A stretch of DNA of 64,000 nucleotides from Fibrobacter sp. UWB13 (GTDB taxonomy: Bacteria; Fibrobacterota; Fibrobacteria; Fibrobacterales; Fibrobacteraceae): NCBI RefSeq assembly GCF_900177805.1, contig NZ_FXAX01000002.1, positions 558,001-622,000 of the forward strand, given 5' to 3'. Positions 34,921 through 44,286 of this stretch are shown here, piece by piece. The notes under the pieces were generated by a model that saw nothing but the letters and a program-made list of their open reading frames with translations, was not told the DNA's origin and ran no database searches. Each line of letters begins with the position of its first letter. The stretch's first letter is position 1. The translations under genes were made by a program, and so were the position numbers.

Positions 34921-36579
34921 ATGGAAAATACCTGCTTTAAAATCAAAGCCCTCGATAAACTTCAAGACAACATTACGTCTATCAAAAACGCAAACACGGA
35001 CAATAGAATTTTAAAACGCGTCAGTGAAATCGAGAAAGCGGCTACAACATCGGACAATAAATTGAAAGCAAAAGGCGAAGACCTGTACGAAACTTATTCA
35101 AGCGCCCTTCAACTTAAAGAAAAGGGAGGGGATGTCGACAACATCATCTACACGTTCGTCATTGAAATTCTTGATGGTATTTTACAAAGCAGTCCTTCCG
35201 AACGATATTACTTAGAGAACAATGATGCGTTTTTGATGGAACTTTCTAAAGAAATCGATCTAAAAAGGGAAATCCCTGTTGATGAAACTCCTGAGTTGGA
35301 ATGCTCCTGGAGTGAAAATCTATCAACAGAAGAAACTCTCGAATTCCTAGAACTCATGGATAAAGCCATCAAGGATCGCGACCAACTCATTAAGGAATAC
35401 GGTGACATAATAGCTTTCTTAAACCGTCTCCTGACTGCGAAAGGGGAATTCGATAAAAGACGCCAAATCAAGGAAGACCTCCCACTCTTCACGTTCGTAC
35501 GTACTTGTGCCAAGAAAAAAGATGACGAAATCGCAGCACAAATCATAGAAGAACTGAAGGCAGAATCCAACAGCGAAAATACTGCTAGCGATAATGCTTT
35601 TGCAGATTCCAATATTGAAGAACCTGTTCAGGAAAGTGTCCAGGAATTTGTCGATAGCCTAACTTCAGAAACTCCTGTCGAAAACACAGCCACCGAACCA
35701 ACTGAAACCGCTACAGCTGATGCACCTGAAACTACAGAAGCACCAACAGAGGAACACGACTCCCCCGCTTCCGCAGCATTTACGGAATCTGAAGGCAACC
35801 GCGCCGATGTACTGTTCGTTCTAGATGCAAGTGGCAGCATGCGCCCATGCTTTGACCAACTCAGGACACATATCAAGCGCTTTGTAGAACCGTTCAAGAC
35901 AGCAGGTTTCACATCTCTACGCCTTGGGCTTTTGGCATACAGCGCCAACAAGGACAGAACACACAACAGAATTGTGTACCGCAACATGTTCCTCTGTCCA
36001 AACCGTGCTAGCAATATGGCAACCCTCTATGGCGACCATGAAACCGCAAGCAAAATGTTCTTTACCAACACTTCGAGCATCGAAGGGAATGTAGACAAGT
36101 TCGTCCGCAGGCTGGACGAAATCAAATGCCTTGGCGACGAAGACACTCCATTTGCCATGGACTGTGCCGCTGATTTCCCATTCGAACCCATCAACACGAC
36201 CCGAAGAGTCATTATCCTCTTTACAGATGAAAGAATTGACGATGGCGTATCTAAAATGAAATCGATCGGCGAGAACTATAGCACGCTTGACAAAATTATG
36301 GACAAAATTAGCAAGAAGCATATCTCCCTTTACTTCTACGGTCCATCGAGCCCCGCTACCGAGGTTCTCGAAGATTACCCGCGCGTTGTTTACCAAGATG
36401 TCATCGCTTATCAAGACAGGCATAGCCCCACAGAAACTTGGGACAGTCTGAACATCGGACGTGTTTTGGAAAGCCTTGGCAAGAGCATTTCGAGATCAGC
36501 CCTGTCCGCAACGGAAGAACCCGAGACAGAACGTGCCATCTACCATCAGGATACCTGGTCTGAGGATTCCTGGAATTAA
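34921..36579 (+). CDS. vWA-domain protein
   Basis: 552 residues. A helical N-terminal region (1-210), a Glu/Thr/Ala-rich linker (about 215-290), then a vWA domain with the metal site DASGS at 302-306 and the conserved Thr/Asp positions further on (EDTPFAMDCA near 405). The vWA sequence is closely related to that of the next gene (PCFDQLR, FVEPF, FTSLRLGLLAY). Cytoplasmic, no signal peptide. vWA proteins next to MoxR- or CbbX-like AAA+ ATPases commonly act as adaptors in chaperone complexes. Confidence 0.85.
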   Translation: MENTCFKIKALDKLQDNITSIKNANTDNRILKRVSEIEKAATTSDNKLKAKGEDLYETYSSALQLKEKGGDVDNIIYTFVIEILDGILQSSPSERYYLENNDAFLMELSKEIDLKREIPVDETPELECSWSENLSTEETLEFLELMDKAIKDRDQLIKEYGDIIAFLNRLLTAKGEFDKRRQIKEDLPLFTFVRTCAKKKDDEIAAQIIEELKAESNSENTASDNAFADSNIEEPVQESVQEFVDSLTSETPVENTATEPTETATADAPETTEAPTEEHDSPASAAFTESEGNRADVLFVLDASGSMRPCFDQLRTHIKRFVEPFKTAGFTSLRLGLLAYSANKDRTHNRIVYRNMFLCPNRASNMATLYGDHETASKMFFTNTSSIEGNVDKFVRRLDEIKCLGDEDTPFAMDCAADFPFEPINTTRRVIILFTDERIDDGVSKMKSIGENYSTLDKIMDKISKKHISLYFYGPSSPATEVLEDYPRVVYQDVIAYQDRHSPTETWDSLNIGRVLESLGKSISRSALSATEEPETERAIYHQDTWSEDSWN

Positions 36580-36605
36580 GTTATTATTACAAAAAAGGAT
36601 AAATC

Positions 36606-37943
36606 ATGAGTGAAGAAAAAAGAGCCGACGTAGTATTCGTTGTGGACGCAAGCGACAGTATGAAACCCTGCTTCGACCAGTTGCGCAACAGCATCAAGAA
36701 ATTTGTGGAACCGTTTAGAGAAGAAGGTTTTACATCGCTCCGTCTAGGACTCTTGGCATACAATGCAGGTCCAAGCAACGGCAAATGGGTTTACCGCAAC
36801 ACGTTCATCAACGGCGATGCTCCCGAAAACATGAACATCCTTTACGGTAACGATGAAGATGCGCAGGAATCACTGTTCACACGCTCTGGCGACGGTTTTG
36901 TCGATGTGGAAACATTCTGCAACCGCCTCGATTCCATCAAATGCTGCGCTGATGAAAATACACCGCTCGCTCTCGACTGCGCAAGCGACTTCCCGTTCGA
37001 ACCGATTTGCACAACCAGAAGAATCATCATCGTATTTACCGACGAAAAGCTTGAAGATGGCGTTTTGAAACAAGAAGCCCTTGGCAATAACTGCTCGGAA
37101 ATCGAAAAGGTAATGAACAAGATTACCAACCAGCGCCATGCATCTCTCTATTATTTCGGTCCACAGTGCGAAGGCGTTGAAGTAATGGAAGATTATCCCC
37201 GAGTTATCGTAACTAACGTCAAAGAATACAAGGAACGCGCCGAAGGTGAAGACATCTGGTCAAATATCGACTTCGAAAAAATCCTAGAAAGCATGGGTAA
37301 AAGTATTTCGCACTCGGTATTGGAAGTTGTAGACGAAGGTAATTTTGACAAAGCTGTTTACGGTCAAGACAAGTGGGACCTGGAAGCCTGGGGCAAGGAC
37401 GAAGTCGGTGGAGTTATCGATATTACTGATGTGAAGGAAGGCGCCGTACTGGATGTCTCTGAACCACTAGAATGGGTAAATGCCCAAATGCTGTGGAAAA
37501 CCCCTATCGACCTGGATATCCATGCTTTCTACAGATTAAAAAGTGGATACCATGGACATATCTTTTATAACAATAAAAGGGCTTACGGAATGGAACTGGA
37601 TCACGATGCCGGTGTGGGAGACAAGCTCGATAGCCCTGAAGGCAACCAGGAAAATATTAAATGCAGCTCATTCAACAATATTGAACGCATGCTTATTGCA
37701 ACTAAAATTTACCAAGAGCATGGTTGTTTTTCCGATTACAAAGGCGTCGTTAACGTAACTACAAGCAATCCGAGACAAAAAACAATCCAATGCAAAATGG
37801 AATCAAGAAAACGACTTGACTGGTGCGTTATCGCAATGATTGACAACAGTAACCCACAAAAGCCGCGAGTATTGCCCATCAACCAGGTTGTTGCAAATGA
37901 ACCTAATGTAGATGATTCAGAATGGCTTTCAAAAAGAGCCTAA
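36606..37943 (+). CDS. vWA-TerD fusion protein
   Basis: 445 residues. The N-terminal vWA domain starts at once (metal site DASDS at 14-18) and parallels the preceding protein. The C-terminal part (about 285-420) reads as a TerD-like domain: LMWKTPIDLDIHAF, HIFYNN, then LDHDAGVGD and an ENIKC strand, the arrangement of the calcium-binding TerD fold of tellurite-resistance-type stress proteins. This fusion links the cluster to Ter systems, in which vWA (TerY-like) and TerD proteins occur as separate partners. AAAGGA before the ATG. Confidence 0.82.
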   Translation: MSEEKRADVVFVVDASDSMKPCFDQLRNSIKKFVEPFREEGFTSLRLGLLAYNAGPSNGKWVYRNTFINGDAPENMNILYGNDEDAQESLFTRSGDGFVDVETFCNRLDSIKCCADENTPLALDCASDFPFEPICTTRRIIIVFTDEKLEDGVLKQEALGNNCSEIEKVMNKITNQRHASLYYFGPQCEGVEVMEDYPRVIVTNVKEYKERAEGEDIWSNIDFEKILESMGKSISHSVLEVVDEGNFDKAVYGQDKWDLEAWGKDEVGGVIDITDVKEGAVLDVSEPLEWVNAQMLWKTPIDLDIHAFYRLKSGYHGHIFYNNKRAYGMELDHDAGVGDKLDSPEGNQENIKCSSFNNIERMLIATKIYQEHGCFSDYKGVVNVTTSNPRQKTIQCKMESRKRLDWCVIAMIDNSNPQKPRVLPINQVVANEPNVDDSEWLSKRA

Positions 37944-37978
37944 GCCAATAGCAATAAAAAGTTTTTAACGAGGAAAAA

Positions 37979-39793
37979 ATGGCAGGTACAATTTTTTCTA
38001 AAGATGAAATTATCGAAGGCACGGACAATGGCGAACCTTACAAGTTCCAAGCCCTCAAAGATGGCGTTGAAGGCTCGGGTTCTATTTACGGTCCAGGAAT
38101 TGACCTTCTCCATAATAACGAAAAGGTCTTCTTAAAAAAGTATGTGGATCCCGCTCCACGCTCACTCTGGTTCAACGCGTTCGTAGATTACCAGAAAAAA
38201 ATCCAAAACAAGATTGAACAGTCCAGCAACGCCAAGCAATTGATTGCAGGCATCCACCGTTATTTTCAGGATAATCGTCGCCGTTTCTGGCAGACTATTG
38301 AATATGTTGAAAATAGCAAAGACATGAAGAAGTACCTAGAGTCTGACGACACTACTTGGGAACAGCGCATGATGTTTGCTAAGGTATTCATGTTTGCAAT
38401 GAAGGTCTTGCACGAAGAACTGCGCCTCGTTCACGGAGACCTCAAACCCGCAAACTTGCTTTTGATTCCGCTGAATGGTGGAACTTACAGCGTCAAGCTC
38501 ATTGACTTTGACCGTCCCATTCTCTTGGATGAAAGCGAAGTGCCTTGGAGTTCTGAAGGTTACATCGGTTCAGAAGGATACTTCTCTCCTGAACACAAAA
38601 AACGCCAACGCCCCACCGACAAGTCAGACGTGTTTACCTGCGGCTTGATTCTTTACGAATTACTAGCAAAGGAAGGTCATCCCTTCAACTACGCTACAGT
38701 ATCGGCAGACTATAACGAAAATGCAGCCCCCATGCCACATCTGCTCGGCACGTTTGGCAACGAAGAAAGTGACAGACTCATTGAAGAAACTTTGCACCGC
38801 ATGTTGGAGCCAAATCCTGACGACCGCCCAACAGCAAATGAGGTCTATCAAGTTTTTTTTAGAGCGGGCGGAAGCATCCGCCCTCAGACGCCAAAGGCAG
38901 CTCAAGATCATACAAGAGTCGCTCAACCAGCCTATTCAGCACCTGTTGCATCTGTTTCGGTGGTGACCAACCAGTCTCCAGTTGATGTCCAGGCGTTAAA
39001 AGGCGCTGCCGATGTCGTGTTCCTGTTAGATTCAACAGGTAGCATGACCCCTTGCATTACAGCATTAAAACAGCATATCCATTCGTTTATCGAAGCACTT
39101 GTCCATGGTGATGATGAACGGAATATTTCACCCGTCGAAGACTGGCGTGCACGCATAGTCGGTTTTAGAAATTTTGAAGACTGCAATAAGAGCGAGAAAA
39201 ATGCAAAGCTGTACCGCAAATTTGGTGGCGGCGGCTGGCTCATTTCAAACCCGTTTACCCGTGACGAAAATGAACTGCATAGCCAACTCGACAAGCTCAA
39301 ATCCTTCGGTGGCGGCAAAGCCCCGCAGGAATCTCTTCTCGACGCCTTAATGCTCGTGCTCAAATCAGGGTTTCTCCCCACAGGGCAACAAGACGCAGGC
39401 GAAGCCGATGGTGGCAGGGCATGGCGCACAAACGGTGTCGGTCGCATTGTCATCGTCTTTACCGACGCTGGCTACCACCCCACCATGAGCTACTGCGCCG
39501 AAAAGACGCTATTTGAAGAAGGCGCCCTTTACCCGCTTGACTTGAGAGGTGCAGGCTTGGACGAACTCCAACACGCCATCGAATCGGGATTCTTCAAAGT
39601 TTACGTCTTCGCTCCGAACATCAGCGATTACGATGAGCTAAGCGACCTTAGCAACGTTCTCATCATGCAAAGCGATGACGAAGACGAAGGTCTCGTCAAA
39701 ATGATGAGCGATTCACAAATCGAACGCCTAATCGATGACATCGTCAAAGGCGTGAGCCGTTCTTCCAGTGACTTTAGGGAAATCCCGATTTAG
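37979..39793 (+). CDS. Ser/Thr protein kinase fused to vWA domain
   Basis: 604 residues. A kinase domain covers about 15-305: candidate Lys in VFLKKY (about 51), catalytic loop HGDLKPAN (152-159, Gly in place of the usual Arg), DFD in place of DFG (about 177-179), SDVFTCGLILYELL. A short linker is followed by a vWA domain with DSTGS at 351-355 and YHPTMSY further on. Kinase-vWA fusions of this type belong to TerY-P-like signalling. The odd DFD motif leaves activity open, though the catalytic Asp is kept. Cytoplasmic; GAGGA ribosome binding site. Confidence 0.85.
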   Translation: MAGTIFSKDEIIEGTDNGEPYKFQALKDGVEGSGSIYGPGIDLLHNNEKVFLKKYVDPAPRSLWFNAFVDYQKKIQNKIEQSSNAKQLIAGIHRYFQDNRRRFWQTIEYVENSKDMKKYLESDDTTWEQRMMFAKVFMFAMKVLHEELRLVHGDLKPANLLLIPLNGGTYSVKLIDFDRPILLDESEVPWSSEGYIGSEGYFSPEHKKRQRPTDKSDVFTCGLILYELLAKEGHPFNYATVSADYNENAAPMPHLLGTFGNEESDRLIEETLHRMLEPNPDDRPTANEVYQVFFRAGGSIRPQTPKAAQDHTRVAQPAYSAPVASVSVVTNQSPVDVQALKGAADVVFLLDSTGSMTPCITALKQHIHSFIEALVHGDDERNISPVEDWRARIVGFRNFEDCNKSEKNAKLYRKFGGGGWLISNPFTRDENELHSQLDKLKSFGGGKAPQESLLDALMLVLKSGFLPTGQQDAGEADGGRAWRTNGVGRIVIVFTDAGYHPTMSYCAEKTLFEEGALYPLDLRGAGLDELQHAIESGFFKVYVFAPNISDYDELSDLSNVLIMQSDDEDEGLVKMMSDSQIERLIDDIVKGVSRSSSDFREIPI

Positions 39794-39801
39794 GAGGTAT
39801 C

Positions 39802-40230
39802 ATGGGTTGGCACTGTCCAAAATGCAACTTTATGGTAGAAGATGGCGCATTCCAGTGCATGGCATGCGGCTACCACCAAGAAACACGATTGATCCTGACA
39901 TCGGGTGTCGGGAATAAATGGCGTACATTAATCAGCGCCGAGATTACCCGCAGAACATACAAACGCCTGTACCCCGATACAGAACACCAGTATATCCCAC
40001 GCAACGAAGGCGAGCACCCGTTTTCCGTCATCAAGGATGCCGAAAACAACTGGTTCTTGCAAGCCAACGGAAAAAGCCCCGTCGCCGTCACCCTTAACGG
40101 GAACCTCTGCGACCCTGCCAGGGAATACCTGCTAAACAACGGTGATTCGATTTCAATTGCATCACGAAGTGATTCATCGAGACAAGTTGCACCGCTGACA
40201 GTTTCGTTTATCTTAAAGGACGCTGTTTGA
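39802..40230 (+). CDS. Zinc-ribbon protein with FHA-like domain
   Basis: 142 residues. CPKC (5-8) and CMAC (19-22) make a zinc ribbon. The rest looks like a forkhead-associated (FHA) fold: HPFSVIKDAENNWFLQANGKSPVAVTLNG, then NNGDSISIA, although the canonical Gly-Arg and Ser-His pairs are weak, so phosphothreonine binding is uncertain. It lies just after the kinase gene with GGAGG overlapping that gene's stop, and it is a natural reader for kinase products. Confidence 0.7.
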   Translation: MGWHCPKCNFMVEDGAFQCMACGYHQETRLILTSGVGNKWRTLISAEITRRTYKRLYPDTEHQYIPRNEGEHPFSVIKDAENNWFLQANGKSPVAVTLNGNLCDPAREYLLNNGDSISIASRSDSSRQVAPLTVSFILKDAV

Positions 40231-40266
40231 CAATTATATAATTTAAGGAATTAAAGGTCGGTTGAT

Positions 40267-42375
40267 ATGAACAGAACAGAATTGAATGCCAAATGGGACG
40301 CCTATTGCCAAAACTTTGTCGGGCATGAGCCAGAAGGCTTTTCCCTAGAAAAAGTTGTCTTTGATGCCCAAAAGAAAGATTTCCCAAGCGAAACCTTGAA
40401 AAAGATTTCTATCGAAGACTGGATGGAATCGCTTTCTTTCCGCGGGGAATCCGCCATGTCGTTGCTTGGTCCTATGGAATGCAAGCGCGAAGAAATTCAG
40501 GAATACCTAAGCTTCTTGAAGCAAGGCAAAATCAAGATGGCATTCGATTACGAAGTCGGCAAAAGTGACCCGCTCCATGTCGTTCGTGAAAGCTCCAGCT
40601 TTGCTGGCAGGGAAATCTGGTTCATCGGCGACATTCACGGTGACCTTTTAGCATTCCAGTCCGCCATAGCGTTCATCAATTCTAATTCCAAAAGTAAACC
40701 GATATACGTCCTGCTTGGCGACATCTTCGACCGAAATGACTTCAGCTTGAACGTTGTCTTGGCAGTATTGCGCCTCTTAAAAAACAGCCCCGATTCCGTA
40801 TTCATGATTGCAGGGAACCACGATGACGGCCTTTCGTGGGACGAAAACGGGAGAAAGTTCTCTTCTGTCATTACGCCGCAACAGTACACAGATTACCTGA
40901 ACGCCATTGATGACGACCTCATCAGTTCCTTGATGGCAGAATTTATAAAGGTACTAAAAATCCTCCCGCTGGGACTCGTATTGCCGAACGGACTTTTAGC
41001 AACTCACGGTGGTGTCCCCTCGCGCCCCGACCGCAGCGTAAAAAACATTTGGGAAGGATTGAAGCCACAAGAAATCAAGAAACTTATTGCAGACAAGCGC
41101 TTGGAATTCCAGCGAAACCGCTTTATGGGCGAAGTCTCATCCGGGAGCAAGCTCGCCCCCGAATTCAGCTGGGTCGAAATTATCAACTTCAGCCATGCCG
41201 TAGAATCCGCTTACGGCGCACAAATCTCTGCATTGTTGCGCGGTCACGACCACTGCGACCTCTGTAGGCACGAATGGGCTAAATCCTCGTTCAAAGGCAA
41301 CGAAAACTGCCGTGATTTTGAACGCGTCCAGAATGTCCTCACCATGACCACCATGACCTTGATGGACGACGGAGAAAAGCGAATATCCGGCTTTTTGAAG
41401 CGCGAAGTATCGTGCCCGTCTGTAGCCCATTACATTGATGGAACGCCATTGCCTAAAGTCTATACTCTAGAATTTTCTGCCGAAGAAGTGAAGAACTTCA
41501 GCAACAAAGTCCACCAGTATTTAGGCAAAGAATCTCTTGCGTATGTAGAAAGTCACTTAGAGCGCCTACAGGAAGACTTAGAGGAATGCGAAGAGGATAA
41601 AAAAGATAACGAAGAAAGACTCAACACCAAAAAGCCCCTTTGTGATGAACAGAAAAAAGCTGTCGAAAAAGCCAATTCACAAATGGCAACTTTAGAAAAA
41701 GAACTCAATAATATTATAATCGGAACAGAAAGAGCAAAAGCAGATATTGAAAGTCTAGAAGCAGAACAAAAAGCAACCGTCAACAACCGTAAAGCATTAT
41801 TGGAAAAGATCAACGATAGTGAAAAGATTCTTAAAGAAAAGCAAAAAAACATTGATGAATGCAACAGAGCAATTGCAAAGTATAATGAAGAATTGAAAAA
41901 TGCTGATAAAAAAGATGAATCCTTCTTCGAAAAACTAAAAAAAGCCAAAGAAAAGGTAATAGATTTCTTAGGATTGAGCGATCCTAACAAAAACTATACC
42001 CCAGACGAATTAAAGAATAAATTCAATAAAGTCGAAAGAGACACCTTCCAGCTGCAGTCAACATTAGAAGAAGACAACGAAAAGGCCGAAAAGTTGTCCA
42101 ATCAACTGAAAACCATCGAACTCAAATTGAATGAAAAGAAAAACTTGTTAGCAATACTAAAAAAGCAAAAATCTGACAAAGAACCTGAACTGGAAAAAGC
42201 AAAGGATTCCGTCCGTAAAGAAACGCAAAAATACAACGAACAGCAAAACGAAATCAACCAGTACGAACGTAAAGTCAAGCTGGCCAAAGATGATATCGAA
42301 AGCATACAGCGCGATATAAAGCTTTGCAACACCCAAAAAGAACAATACACCCGCTGGATTTCTACGCAGAATTAA
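40267..42375 (+). CDS. PPP-type protein phosphatase with long C-terminal coiled coil
   Basis: 702 residues. The calcineurin-like/PPP catalytic signature is complete: GDIHGD (about 121-126), GDIFDR (about 150-155), GNHDD (about 183-187), THGG (about 246-249), RGHDH (about 325). From about residue 430 to the end it is one long heptad-like coiled coil rich in Lys and Glu. PPP family enzymes dephosphorylate Ser/Thr; this one would oppose the kinase two genes upstream. The coiled coil suggests a large assembly or a tether. Confidence 0.87.
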   Translation: MNRTELNAKWDAYCQNFVGHEPEGFSLEKVVFDAQKKDFPSETLKKISIEDWMESLSFRGESAMSLLGPMECKREEIQEYLSFLKQGKIKMAFDYEVGKSDPLHVVRESSSFAGREIWFIGDIHGDLLAFQSAIAFINSNSKSKPIYVLLGDIFDRNDFSLNVVLAVLRLLKNSPDSVFMIAGNHDDGLSWDENGRKFSSVITPQQYTDYLNAIDDDLISSLMAEFIKVLKILPLGLVLPNGLLATHGGVPSRPDRSVKNIWEGLKPQEIKKLIADKRLEFQRNRFMGEVSSGSKLAPEFSWVEIINFSHAVESAYGAQISALLRGHDHCDLCRHEWAKSSFKGNENCRDFERVQNVLTMTTMTLMDDGEKRISGFLKREVSCPSVAHYIDGTPLPKVYTLEFSAEEVKNFSNKVHQYLGKESLAYVESHLERLQEDLEECEEDKKDNEERLNTKKPLCDEQKKAVEKANSQMATLEKELNNIIIGTERAKADIESLEAEQKATVNNRKALLEKINDSEKILKEKQKNIDECNRAIAKYNEELKNADKKDESFFEKLKKAKEKVIDFLGLSDPNKNYTPDELKNKFNKVERDTFQLQSTLEEDNEKAEKLSNQLKTIELKLNEKKNLLAILKKQKSDKEPELEKAKDSVRKETQKYNEQQNEINQYERKVKLAKDDIESIQRDIKLCNTQKEQYTRWISTQN

Positions 42376-42387
42376 GGAGATGACGCC

Positions 42388-44259
42388 ATGAGTGAAAATG
42401 AAGTGACTTTGAATCAAGATAGAGCGAAAACATCTCTAGAAAATGCAGAGATCTGCGTCAAGGAATATCTGGGAGAACGCGAACGTCCTGTTGTCTTTTA
42501 TCAGTTTGATGACGCCGCATACTACTACCGCGAAAAGGCGATAAGTGCCGTCAAGAATGCCATCAATACAGCAGCTGAATGTGGCGATGAAATCTCCGAA
42601 GTTCAAGCCTATAAAAACCTTTTTGACGTTATCATTTGCAACCTAGAAACTTCAGAGAAAAAGAAACTTTTCAAGGACTGCTACGAGCCTCTAGTAAACA
42701 TCTTGACAAATGATGTTGCAAAGGGTCTCCTGTATTACCAGCTAGGGCACAGTTCCGAAAAACTGGATATTCCATCCGAAAGCTTTTTCGAAAATGCCGT
42801 CAAGCTCAACAACAAGAACGTCCTTGACGAAGATGTATTCAAGACCAACCCGAAATTCATTTTCGACTGGCTTGAACTTTATTTGACCGATTCTGCGCAA
42901 AAAGACACTGCCGACGAATACGAAAAACTATTGACTGACATTGTCGAAAATACGGAAAGCGCAGGCGAATATTTCTACAAAATGGCAAATCTCTTGAAGG
43001 AAAAATCCCTCGCAGAGCGCGCCGATATCTACTATCGCTTATGCATTCCGCTAGGCTACAAGAACGCCGTCGAAGATTCGACCTTCTTTACTGAAAACTA
43101 CGAAGATGAATTTATCGAATGGTTCAATAACCAGCTCGAAAAGCAGACCGACCTTGTTGCCATCAAAAACCAATGCTTTGTCAGTCTTTGGAAAGCCAAT
43201 GAAAAGAACCTGTTCTCCCGCTCTAAAAAACTATGGGCAGAGAAAATCACCGATAAAGATTTTAAAACAGGTTGCAGAGAATACAGTATCTTTGCCGATG
43301 ATGGTTTTGATTGGGCAGAAAACTGGCTCCTCGCTGAAATCGAAGACAAGAACGTACAAGGCGCCATTTCGGACAATGTCATTGAAAGATGGTTTAATGC
43401 TGAACGAAAGGATGAACAACGCGACATCGCCTTGGGCATGTTGTTTGTAAATGGTCGCTGTGCCCATTTTAAAAATTCTCAAAAGTACTACATTTGCATT
43501 TCCAAATACTATTTGGAGAAAGGAGAATTCATGGCCGCCCTGGCCTCCTTTCTTTGCACCGGCAAAAATGAAATTAGCGTTGCTTTTGATTATTCTGATT
43601 TTGAGCCTGTCCTGCGTAGCGCTGTTAAAAGCCATTATGTAGAACTGATCCAGCAAAAGATTGACGAAAAAATACCGGGAGCCTCCAGGAATCCGCTGCC
43701 CATCAGTACCGATTCTTATGGCAAGTTCACGGAAAAGAAAATCAATGGCTTGAACTCCTTGAAGCAATACATCCAGACAAACCGACTTACCGAAAAACTT
43801 TTCCGCAGCTCCACAGAAAAGCCGAACTGCACTCGCTATTTCCTGTTAAACAAGATGGCAGTTCTTGCAAAAAATTCCGACGATGTCGATTTCAGAGAAC
43901 AAGAAAACTCATTCAGGGAACAGGCAAAATTGGAACTCAAGGACGCCATCAGTGATTTTGACACCATGGCACTATGCGTATGGCTTGAAGAACATATCTA
44001 TTCCGAAAAAGCCGACGACAAGGCTACGGTTACCGTCCTTTGCGACCTGATTCAGAAAATAGAACCAAAAAAGCTCACCGCACCCTATTTGCTGCTAGCC
44101 AACTACTGGACATCCAAAAAAATCGACGATGACATTGTCCCGACAGTTCTATCGTGGATTCTAGATAATAGCAACGAATTGGACTGGTTTAAATCCACTA
44201 CCGATTTAAAGGAACTTATTAAAAAGACTTTTGAAATATTATCTTTGAATAAGAAATGA
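42388..44259 (+). CDS. Helical-repeat protein of unknown function
   Basis: 623 residues. Alternating helices with phrases such as AYYYREKAISAVKNAINTAAECGD and YYKMANLLKEKSLAERADIYYRLCIPLGYKNA-type units resemble TPR or Sel1-like repeats, though no unit is exact. No membrane segment, no signal peptide. It has an AAGGAG ribosome binding site 12 bp after the phosphatase gene. A scaffold for the signalling proteins is plausible; I cannot assign a family. Confidence 0.65.
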   Translation: MSENEVTLNQDRAKTSLENAEICVKEYLGERERPVVFYQFDDAAYYYREKAISAVKNAINTAAECGDEISEVQAYKNLFDVIICNLETSEKKKLFKDCYEPLVNILTNDVAKGLLYYQLGHSSEKLDIPSESFFENAVKLNNKNVLDEDVFKTNPKFIFDWLELYLTDSAQKDTADEYEKLLTDIVENTESAGEYFYKMANLLKEKSLAERADIYYRLCIPLGYKNAVEDSTFFTENYEDEFIEWFNNQLEKQTDLVAIKNQCFVSLWKANEKNLFSRSKKLWAEKITDKDFKTGCREYSIFADDGFDWAENWLLAEIEDKNVQGAISDNVIERWFNAERKDEQRDIALGMLFVNGRCAHFKNSQKYYICISKYYLEKGEFMAALASFLCTGKNEISVAFDYSDFEPVLRSAVKSHYVELIQQKIDEKIPGASRNPLPISTDSYGKFTEKKINGLNSLKQYIQTNRLTEKLFRSSTEKPNCTRYFLLNKMAVLAKNSDDVDFREQENSFREQAKLELKDAISDFDTMALCVWLEEHIYSEKADDKATVTVLCDLIQKIEPKKLTAPYLLLANYWTSKKIDDDIVPTVLSWILDNSNELDWFKSTTDLKELIKKTFEILSLNKK

Positions 44260-44286
44260 TTGAACCGATTGTGAATGGAGCTTTAA

